The position numbers and the translations under genes are program-made. DNA of 64,000 nt from Cryptomeria japonica (Eukaryota; Streptophyta; Pinopsida; Cupressales; Cupressaceae). Location of the stretch: contig NC_081406.1 of assembly GCF_030272615.1 (NCBI RefSeq), positions 396,760,439 through 396,824,438 on the forward strand, in the 5' to 3' direction. The notes under the pieces are model-generated. The model was not told the origin of the DNA. It was given only the letters and a program-made list of their open reading frames with translations, and did not search any database. Each line of letters opens with the position of its first letter. Position 1 is the first letter of the stretch. This document shows positions 12,331 to 22,318 of this stretch, piece after piece.

Positions 12331-12813
12331 TGTGAAAATTTGCCAAGATCTAGAGGCAATGGAAATCACAAATAAGAGAGAACGAAATGTGACAAGAATA
12401 AACTATATTCCTATCAATGATGCAAAAGAGACCAACTGGATCATCAAGATTATTACATTCAATGTAGATGAGCCTACTTATAAAGGCAAGGCTAAGAGAC
12501 AAGAGAACACACAATGATGACATGTGGCTCAATGAGATGCAAGGGTAGGTAGGGGTAGGTAGGAGAAATAGTAAAATATTCCACATGAGATGGATCACCC
12601 ATCGAAGGTGGAATTAACACTCCAGAATAAGTGGTTATGATAAAGTAACATCAAGATCACATCATAAAAGGTGGAAATTCTCCTACATACACACTTCCAA
12701 TGTATCACATCTTCCTAAGTGTCTCATATGCAAACTACAATGTAATGCATGTACCTAAGTAAACTTAAGTAAAGTGTAATTATATCCAAGATGAATAAAT
12801 AATTACACCAACA
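12331..12813 (-). repeat. LARD-1 5' LTR
   Basis: Plus-strand view starts TGTGAAAATT at the PBS and ends ACACCAACA, followed by the AACAT duplication. It is collinear with 2729-3211. Confidence 0.93.
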
Positions 12814-12818
12814 AACAT

Positions 12819-13890
12819 GATAAATCACATAAAATTCGTCATAAAATCATAATTGAAACATAGTATAAAGATGTCTTGATGTAGTTTGTTTCTCCTTTAA
12901 TCAGCTCATAAGGAAGAAGAATTTCTCTTTAATTGGATGATAATGCTAGCATTAGATGAGATGTTGACAATGAATTGAGAAGGATGTTTTATATAGGTAT
13001 TTCATAATTAAATTTACCTTTAGGTTGACTTATATTTGGTATATTTTTGCACAGAGAAATATTTGAATAGGGTAGGACTGCCTTATTATCCTCCCAAAAT
13101 TTAGGGCAAAAAGTGTGGGACTAGGAGGTGTGAGCCAACCTAGTCCCAACAACTTTTTCCCAATAGTTTTACGAATGCAGGATAATAGGTTTCTAATGCT
13201 AATTCTAGCTCAATGGATCAAAACATGATGTATAGATAATAAAAATATGTTTTGGAAGTTAAAATTGGGGTAGGATTAAGATATATTAGGATAAAAAGAC
13301 AAAGGGTACACCTAAATTTAAGGGCCCGAATAATAATGTGACTGTATAATAAACTAGAATAAGACTCACAATAATGAATTAAATATTAATTAATTTTAAT
13401 AAAGATCACATAATGCATAGAGGAATGTAAAATTCTAAAATAGGTCCCAGGAGAGTGTGAAAATGGACACACTAATAAAGACACACAACTTATGATGCTA
13501 CATTTAGCACCCACTTTAGCTGAGTATGATCTGATGGTCACACTATTAGTAAAGTAGAAATGAAGAGAGAAATAATTTGAGAGCAAGACAAGCTATATAT
13601 AGGATAAATTTGAGGGATGATCAATACCCCAAGTGTAAGATCATATCAATCCATGCCTGTAACCTTCAAGTATCACACAAAAGAAAACAATGTTAGTAAT
13701 AAAATACAAAATTCCAAGTGAACTAGTTGAAGAGACCTTGATAATAAAAATTTCTCAACTGCTAATATAATTTCAACATGTTATTGCAAGAGTACAAGTG
13801 GACTTATATAAATAAAATGAATGTACACCAATTGAAAGGAGAAAAGACCATGATCCAATGCTAGAAAAGTGTGTTATGTTATGGGTTCAT
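12819..13890. other. Non-coding flank
   Basis: AT-rich sequence with only short frames; no domain, repeat or RNA gene recognised. Confidence 0.5.
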
Positions 13891-14060
<170 letters not shown>

Positions 14061-14187
14061 ATGTACTACATAGGATATCAAATTGTATAATGCTAGGTGA
14101 TTTATGAGAAGGTAGTGAGAGTTGAAAGGTCTAGAGACTCGTGTTATGCTAGTCAACTCATCATAAAATTTGATGTGAATTTGAATT

Positions 14188-14560
14188 AGGATAACCAAAC
14201 AAACCACGATGTTCATAAGAAAATCCTACAACATCAAATAAGGATAACCAAACAAAGCACTATGTTCATAAGGAAATCCTACAAAATTGAATAAGGATAA
14301 CAAAACAAAGTACAATATTCATAAGGAATTTCTACAAAATAGAATAAGGATAGCCAAACAAAGCACAGTGTTAGTAAGGAAATTCTAAAAAATTAAATTA
14401 GGATAACCAAAAAAAGCACAATATCTGTAAGGATATCTTGAACATTGAATAAGAATAACCAAAAAAATCATTATGTTCATAACAAAATCCTCTAATATTA
14501 AATAATGATAACTAAACAAAGCACAATGTTCGTAAGGAAATTCTGCAAAATTGAAACAAG
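14188..14560. repeat. 53-bp tandem minisatellite, about 7 copies
   Basis: Units begin near 14188, 14241, 14294, 14347, 14400, 14452 and 14504 with a phrase close to AGGATAACCAAACAAAGCAC. Period is 52-53 bp and units differ by point changes. No coding role is visible. Confidence 0.9.
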
Positions 14561-15295
14561 GAGGCCACATATATGACCCCCCTTTAAGATGTCAAGATAG
14601 CCCTATGTTGGTATCTTAAGGTAGATAGAAACAAGGATAATCACCTTCAACACCTAGGAGATATCATGTAAGTAACAATGTACGTAACTCCAAGATAAAG
14701 AGGCATAACCCTTATGAGCAAGGAAAAATAGTTGTAAAAGAGATATCTTGTAACAAGTATAAAGGGATCCTTTTGAGGGATTCATGGAGGAAGAGATATT
14801 TACATAAGGATATCTACCTCAAAGAGGAGATCCTTAATAAGGATGAAATATTTGGAAGGAGGAGGGTACTAAGAATACACACATTCCCCAATTATTATGA
14901 AAAATTAGATTCTTAGTGAAAGATTGTACACATTCACTAAGGAGAGATTCTTCATAAAAGATGTATCATTTCAAGTGAGAAATATGTCCTAACCAAGGAA
15001 CACATATGTAATCGCATGAAGGATAATTCTATGCAAGAAAGGACATCAATAGATGAAAGATATAACTCAACAAAGAAAAAGTGAATCCCTTAGAAAGAAT
15101 GAATGATTGAAAGGTTATTCTTGACCCCAAGTGAATATACAATAACAATAATGCTATTATATTTCTACCTAAGTACTATTGCACTTAAAATTGTACCACC
15201 ATGAATGAAAAGAGGCCCCAATAAGTTTGTTTTGTTGTCACATGTTGAGGAGAAACATAATAGGTCATAAATGTTATTCGTATTGTCATTTGTTA
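14561..15295. other. Non-coding stretch
   Basis: No recognisable gene. Short phrases such as GGATATC and AAGGATAT recur, perhaps worn extensions of the neighbouring minisatellite. Confidence 0.45.
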
Positions 15296-17110
15296 CATGA
15301 CTAATCTCATCATCAAATAATTATTTAATTTTAACATGAAAATATTGACATTCATTTGTAGAATGGCCATGTTGTTGGTGATATGTATAAAAAGAATAAT
15401 TCTCAAGATATTTTCTACAATTTCTTCTTCACTTTGGTCAAGTAATCAGACTTGAAGAAGATCTAAAAAATACTATTTCGCTAAAATGAAACATTGGAAC
15501 ACGAAGAAATGGCTACACTAAATGATGTGGGAGGACATGTTGACAAAGGAAGAGGTTTGAAACATAAATCTTTGTTGCAAAAGTGTGATTTTTTATGACC
15601 TTCAAAACTTTGTTTCACACATCCTAAAACATGTCTATTGTATCCATTTGTAAAATTTGATATAGGTGTTGAAATTTCTAGATGAGAGGGCCCAATATTA
15701 GGTGGGATTAGATTGATGTTTAAAGAGCCCCAATCACCATCTAGACATGTGTTAGGATAAAAAGTTTAAATCTGAAATTCATGTATTTTTTTTTTCTATG
15801 AAAGGAGGGTGTGGGGTCTAAAGATCCCCAATCATATTCTAAGAGTTCCTTTTAAGGAATATCTTTAGTAGGAGATGGTGTATTTTCTTATATTAGAGAA
15901 AATATTGAAGATAATGAATAATATTTAGATTGTATTTGTATGTTCTTCTCAACTTCTAAATTATAAACCTTGTTTTCATAGATAAACTTTATCTTGTGAT
16001 AAAGAGTAAAAGGGATTGCTTGCATAGCATGAATCCAAGGTGTTCTTAGAAGAAGCTTATATAATAGAGTATTGTGCATGCAATGGATGGTTGAAGGTAA
16101 AATAATGGGACCTACCGTAATAGGAAAGGTAATTGTATCTAACATGGTTCACCAAAATTATAAAAGACAAAAATAAGAATTGAATCAGGTTGAATAAGAG
16201 AATTATCCACCTTTATTTTATGTAACAAGTCAATGCTGCACACATTAAGAGTTGAACTATTATCAACTAGAGTACATTTTATGAACTTTTCATTAATAAA
16301 GACAATAGTCATAAGGGGATTACATTGATATTTAATTTCTATAGATGGTAACTTATGTTGGTGGAACTCAATTTTTTTTCCATTGGTTCGTACATACCAT
16401 CAAATATATTTTCTAACCCATTTGATCTAGTAGGAGGTGAAGTAACTACTCTTTTTAAGGCTTCTTGAAGCATCCCAAGGTATGTAGGTGAAGTTTTAAT
16501 TAAGTTTCAAAGGGATTTATTAGCTAGAGTATCATGAATATTATTGACAAGATCATACTCCTTACCAACAAGTTGTGAAAGATTGAGTTGGGGAGAATTG
16601 TTGTTATATGTGTGAGCCACTGCATGGTAATCAAGTCAGTGAATTGCTCCACCTTTAACAACAATCACTAGTTTTGGTTGAGGTTGAGGAACATCTTGAT
16701 GAAGGTGGAAAATAATATTAATCTTTTCATCAACAATAACATGAATAGTATTAACTTTATATTAGTTGGATTCTTCATGATCTTTAGGAGGGAGATCATT
16801 GGAAACATTTAAATATTCATAGAGAGGATTGTCAACCATGAACATTTCTCCATGAATGCACTTGATTTTAGTTTGAATGGAAGGGGAATCTTCATCGAGG
16901 GGATTGCCAATGATATTAAACCCTTGTAGCCTAAAAATATAATCTAGCACCAAAGTATCCTTACAAGGGTGGTACATTTTAGGATAAAGATCAACATCAT
17001 TCCTATGAGGGAGATTTTTGAAATAAGTATTGATAGTCTCTTCTTGCACCAAAATGTTATCACAGGCAAGACTAATTTTGGGACAAGGACAAAAATTATT
17101 CATCAATGTT
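15296..17110 (-). pseudogene. Ty3/gypsy gag-protease debris, related to TatB
   Basis: Going down the minus strand: an acidic segment with DEDSPSIQTK (16762-17106); a NLIKTSPTYLGMLQEALK-like phrase near 16450-16520; a retropepsin active-site region LVDNSSTLNVCSIDLL near 16225-16275; the protease C-terminal phrase YKLLLRTPWIHAMQA near 16010-16055; an NTCLDGDWGSLN phrase near 15720-15755; and a gag-type knuckle YHQQHGHSTNEC near 15350-15395. The first five occur in the same order in TatB protease at 62.6-64 kb, so this is a relative. The zinc knuckle lies after protease, the reverse of normal gag-pol order, which suggests two fragments or a rearrangement. Stops and shifts are frequent. Confidence 0.7.
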
Positions 17111-17663
17111 TCATCACTACAAGGAAGAGCATTAATAAAACTAATATTATGATCAAGGTCTTACCAAAAAATATCCTTATGGATAGTGTTGGTTCTCAAA
17201 TTTCCAAATTCTATAATTAGGTTCCACAAGTGATTTGGCCAATGAACAAGAATCTCCCAAAGGTAGATATATTATGCTCTTTAGGCTCTGCCATTCCTTG
17301 GTGGGTATAACTTTACTATCAACAATCACTCACTTCTTCGAATGATAATAAAGTAGATTGAAATCCTCACACAACTTATGAGAGTAAATATCTTCAATAG
17401 TTCAATTATCGCTTCTATCTATTTCATTTTGGCATGAGATATTGAAATAGATAACTAAACAAGAAATATTCTTCTACTCCTAATACTGAAATGAAAAGAA
17501 CACAATTTTGAATTTAGTTGAAAGAAACTCTAAGAATATTTAAGATTGGTGCCTTTCCTGCAACCCAATGGAGTCTAAACCATATGAATATGTACTCTGA
17601 TCATAATTCAAACTGTTTGGCACCTTAATTATTTATGAATTTCATAAGCATGCATATATTTAA
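17111..17663. other. Non-coding flank of the TatB LTR
   Basis: No domain recognised. The sequence may belong to the gypsy debris to the left, but nothing readable remains. The 5 bp before the LTR are TTTAA, the candidate target duplication, whose partner would lie beyond the right window edge. Confidence 0.4.
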
Positions 17664-18880
17664 TGTTATTAGGTTCTTTTTAATCCAAATGATCCTTTTA
17701 GATTATTGTGACCTATTAAATTGATTTTAATTTTGCTTTGTAGAAGCCAATTGAACAAATCACATAGAGCGAGAGAGTTACTTTGATAAATAAGAAATAT
17801 CCTTGATGCATTGATTTAAATAATAAGAAATAAATCAAATTAGAGAGAACTACATAACCTATATTAGATATAACCATACAAAAAATTGAGAGTAGATCAA
17901 GATCCTTGCAATTTATATTATCACCACTACAAAAAGGTACAAAGATTTGTTGCCTGTGTTTTATCTTATGAGTTCTTCCAAACCCTTTATCGGTCTTGGT
18001 TTCTCCTTTATATAGAAAATGGGAGAAGCAACAAGATTCAAACCATTATAGAATAATCATTCATTTTTCCCACCCGAAAATGAAAGGACGTGCCTTTCCG
18101 TTAAAACAACAAAATATAATTATTGTAGGAATTTAAAAAATGGTCAACGTTTGCGGTGTCATACTTTAACATGCCCAGGTGACCTTATTTTAGGATTTTC
18201 ACACTTACTAATACTTCCTCTATGTTGTGCATTTGATCTTTATCATTTATCAACATTGTGTCATTCTTTTGCATTCTTTTCCTATTCAGTTCCAATCTCT
18301 TGCATTTGAATTAGGTCTTATCAATTTTGATTCTTAATCAGTGGTCACGATCAACCTGTCATATCAATTGGACATTGTTGTAATCCTAATAGATGTCAAT
18401 TAGGGTTTTATCCTAAATAGTTTTCATTTGTAGTGTCAATCATATTAAATCATTTATCAATCAATTTGGATAGTTTTGGATTCAATTATCAGTCACCGTC
18501 AATATTTTTTCACGAATTTTAACTGATTCGTCATTGGTCTTTGTCAATCTCTTTATCAAATGAATCTTCATCAAATCAGCCTTTTATCAATATTTTATCT
18601 ATTTTTCATTGGTATCAATCAATTATCAAACCCTTATCATTTTGGATAAATCAATCATTGATCCCTTGTCAATTGTCATTTATCAATTCAATCCCTTTAT
18701 CATGTTTTATCGATTCATAATTGATCCCTATCGATCAATATCAAATTCTTATCAATTATCTTTTAGGTCATGGTCATTATCATATGTTTCTGGCTTTAAT
18801 TGCATCATGACCTAATTCCTAATTCATTTCCTTAGTCATCTCTTAAGGTTTTATGATTTAATCATTAAATCCTAATAACA
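17664..18880 (-). repeat. Putative TatB 3' LTR
   Basis: Begins TGTTATTAGG and ends CCTAATAACA, a perfect 10-bp inverted terminus enclosing about 1.2 kb. The minus strand reads AGGGGGAA immediately before the LTR start, a good PPT, so it is a 3' LTR transcribed leftward. A minus-strand TATATAAA lies at 18007-18014. The proposed U3 (18200-18800) is packed with TTATCAAT/ATTGATAA phrases. The 5 bp on either side differ (TTTAA and TTCCC), which argues against a solo LTR. The 5' partner is not in the window. Confidence 0.7.
18007..18014 (-). promoter_or_regulatory. TATA box of the putative TatB LTR
   Basis: The minus strand reads TATATAAA followed by GGAGAAACC, about 870 bp into the LTR from its U3 edge, leaving about 340 bp for R-U5. 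The spacing resembles that in TatA LTRs. Confidence 0.5.
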
Positions 18881-18888
18881 TTCCCCCT
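18881..18888 (-). other. Putative TatB polypurine tract
   Basis: The minus strand reads AGGGGGAA directly abutting the LTR start TGTTATTAGG. Confidence 0.65.
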
Positions 18889-20565
18889 GAGGATAAATGA
18901 ATTTATTCATTTACTCTATGGTCACAATTAAATTAATTGTTTAATTGGCTAATTTGTCCCTTTTTGTGAGAGATATTAATAAATGTAATTTATTAATTTC
19001 TCCCAATTTTCTCTCCCCTAATTATTCCCCCTAATTTCTCCTCTTGTTGTGCTCATTTTTTCATAAGTGGAAAGCATGATTTTCTGTCATTTTGTCATAA
19101 AATTGACATAGCAATTTGTCATATTCTTGACATAGCAACTTGTCATACTCCTTACATAGAAATTTATCATAAATTGACATATAAATTCATCATAATCATT
19201 CCTTTTTCGAATGAATTTGCCTCTTTTGAATTGTTCATGCCAATTTGACATCTTCATCAATTTCTCCTATAAATTGAACACTTTTCTCATCATTTCAACC
19301 ACATTTCGAGTATCCTTATGCTGTCACTTTTGAATCACTTTTGCATTCCAACTTTCTTTGAATCACTTACATTTGTAGGTGACATCCACATAATTTGAAG
19401 GAGAAATAAGAAAAATGGAGGTCAATTAAGGAGATATCTACGTTTGGGTTTGAGTTGTCTTTTGATATTTTGTCTTCATTCCTTTATTGAATGTGTTAGG
19501 ACTTAATTTCATTCAATTTTAGGTTTTGTGGTTGCCTAATTGATTTCTTTGATGCTTTACCTAATTTAATACCTCATATTTTATTGGTGAACCCAACATG
19601 AAGATGCTTAACTTATTGCCTTTTGAGTATTCTTGAGTCACTTGTGATGAAGAGTAGGGAGGACAAACTACAACTTCTCAATCACTCAAGGCAATATTCT
19701 CACTTTTCATGTTCTTAGCATACTTGGAGCATTCTTGGCAATAACCCAATATGAGAACCCAACAATTCAATGCTTCATTTTACACTTGGTGGACTCTTCA
19801 AAAGGTGATAATTTCATATGCAATATACAAACCCCTAATAGCAACTTGGAAATATTAACAATGTGACTTTTCTTCATAAGTTGTCCTAATTCCTTGTAGC
19901 CCTTCATAGTGGCTTATTTGGACATAACTTCTCATGCATTCCTCAAACTCAAAATGTAAAAGAATATTAGAATACACTTTAAGGTGTTACATAAAGTATC
20001 AAGAAATAAGAAAAGGTTTTCTTAGAACTTGGGGGTCAAATAATGACTGGTAATTTTGATCCTAGGCCAAATTAGTACAACAAATTGAGTTATTTTTGGG
20101 CATAACTCTTGATGCAGACCCGAACTAGAGGATCCAAGACCACTTTTGGATACCCATTTGGGATTTATACACCATATATCAAAATTAGGATATGTTTATT
20201 TCTAACACAAGGGCCTAAAATGGATTGGTAATATGCACTTATAGGCCTAATTAGGCTTATTCACCAAGGGTTTCATACCCTATCTTAGTAAAATGCCTTT
20301 AAAATAATCAAAACTCAATGAAAATGGATGAGACCATTCATAATGGAAATGTTATTATATACTCCATCCAACCATACCACTTTCAGATCATAGAACATCC
20401 GTAAAAATCCATACCATTTGCTGTAGCATGACTCTTACCCGACAATCTGGAAGTTGCAGTCATTAAAATGATCATAAATTTTATAATACAATGAAAATTA
20501 ATGAAACAAAATGAAAATGAAAGAGGATTTATAGATTCATCAATCTCAATGCATGAGAGATCACC
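18889..20565 (-). other. TatB 3' internal region
   Basis: No gene recognised. 19091-19185 is a four-copy 24-bp repeat. The rest is AT-rich with short frames. Copia-2 inserted at its right end. Confidence 0.5.
19091..19185. repeat. 24-bp tandem repeat with TGTCA/TGACA palindromes
   Basis: Four units near TTTGTCATAAAATTGACATAGCAA start at 19091, 19115, 19139 and 19163. In the first two units TGTCA and TTGACA can pair to form a small hairpin; the last two are more diverged. Confidence 0.8.
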
Positions 20566-20570
20566 CACAT

Positions 20571-21986
20571 GATGGTATGATGAAAGAATAAGTATTCGGT
20601 AGATTACTAAGAGGGGGGGGGTGAATCAATAAATAGAAAAACTGATACAACTTCCCAAACTCAAACTCAAACTAGCAAAGTAAACTTATTAATGAAATAC
20701 CACTGTCAAGATCAATACTCATAAAAATACCGGTTGACTGTTACATCAAACTTGTAAACATCCAAATGCTTAATCATATGTCAACATACTTCATTTCTCA
20801 ATGCTTTCGATTATCATGCCTTATCAGAAATAGTTAAGTAGTTAATCAAATCAACAATAAGATCATAACCACAAAAACATTCACCACATGAGACAAGTAT
20901 TTATATGTGGAAAACCCAAATAGGTAAAAACCACAGTGAGATGGGACTCACCAGAAAATATTTGAACTCTTCTAAAGTTTGCCCTGTTAGGAGCCTAGCC
21001 TATTAAAGCTTTTACAAAAGTCTTGTTAAGAACTGATCCTGTTAGGAATCACCCGGTTAAGGGATTGACTACAAATGCCTTGTTAGAAGCAAATACCCTA
21101 TAAGGAGTAACCTTAGTAGAGGATTTGAGAATCCAATCTAATGGACCACCTTGTTAGAGGATTAAATAAGTAACCAAGCTTGTTAGAGCTTACCTGATTA
21201 GGGGATTTCAATTCTACTATAATTGTCAGAAAATAATAGGAGTTTCTTGATATGTCTGAATAACACTACATTTGCTTGACCAGATCCATTTAAGCTTCTA
21301 TTTGCCTTTACTGAAACTGCAAACTCACTCTGGTTCGGCAACCACACCCTCAACTGATTTCAACAAACTCTTGCAAACACCAAAACAAAACAACTTCATC
21401 AACCTTAAATACAAATCAATTAGGGTGGTAACACAACAAAAATCTAATTTTCTCCTCATCGAGATTACAAAAAAGTTGGTACAAGCATGACCGTTGAATT
21501 TCATAGTAATCTATTCACATCAATCAAGAACCTCAACTGCTCCTTGATTACCGCTTCATTGAGCTCAGTAACTCATCACGCGCTTTGCATTAGATGCAAT
21601 ACACTTTTCTCATTCCCTAGACCAACAAAAAAATGCACCAAAATATTTGAACTTGTCTTCATACAATGACCTTATGTGTCACCATAATTACCGCTCAATA
21701 TCAGATCATAAACCAACATAACCAATTCAACAACCTTAATCAGTTAGGGTTTAGCAAAAACAACTGATATGGTTTACTAGTTACATAACATAGAAAGGGT
21801 TTAACCTTATACTCCGGTTACCGGTTCAACTCACAAACTTACATACCGGTTTACAATATCCTTCACAAGGTTCTTCCTATCGGTTACAAGACAATATCAA
21901 CAATAACAACAATATCATTACCGGTTTAATTGACATCAATGACAACATAACATATCATTAATACAATCTTCATGCAAATGCCAACA
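20571..21986 (-). repeat. Copia-2 3' LTR
   Basis: Plus-strand view starts TGATGGTATGATG and ends GCCAACA; reverse-complementary to the Copia-1 LTRs over its full length. The homopolymer G run near 20612-20620 varies between copies. Confidence 0.93.
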
Positions 21987-22000
21987 ATCTCCTCCTTTGG
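21987..22000 (-). other. Copia-2 polypurine tract
   Basis: The minus strand reads CCAAAGGAGGAGAT, ending against the LTR start TGTTGG. Confidence 0.8.
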
Positions 22001-22318
22001 CATTGATGGTAATATAAATATCAACACCATTGCTTCGTTGTTGTGATTGTGAATAGGATTCCTGGTTTACATTACCAAGTATTCACATGCTCTCTCTGTC
22101 TTCAGTCTGTCACTAGTTTTCCTTCACATAATCACATAATTCTTCTCCCCCTTTGACAACAATGCCAAATTGAAAGTAAAACATGTAATGTTAAATTTTC
22201 ACTGTGCATCAACAACATACCGCAACTTGATGCTCCCCCTGTGTAATACATCCACTTCTACATCAACCCTTGTAAAATTTTGCAAGTAATTCAAGGACTG
22301 ATGCAGTCAATATCATGC

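Larger units (their letters stand above)
2729..12813 (-). mobile_element. LARD-1: non-autonomous LTR retrotransposon, split by Copia-1
   Basis: Two LTRs of identical length (2729-3211 and 12331-12813, 483 bp each) face each other with a minus-strand PBS at 12319-12330 and a G-rich PPT at 3212-3220. A perfect target-site duplication AACAT lies at 2724-2728 and 12814-12818. Without the nested Copia-1 the internal region is only about 1.8 kb and shows no gag, protease, RT or integrase motif on either strand. It must have been mobilised in trans by another element. The LTRs differ at scattered sites, so the insertion is old; Copia-1 entered later. Confidence 0.92.

Noticed and set aside
17664-18880. 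Solo LTR
   Set aside because: The 5-bp flanks do not match and a good PPT abuts the right edge, so a 3' LTR of a larger element is the better reading.
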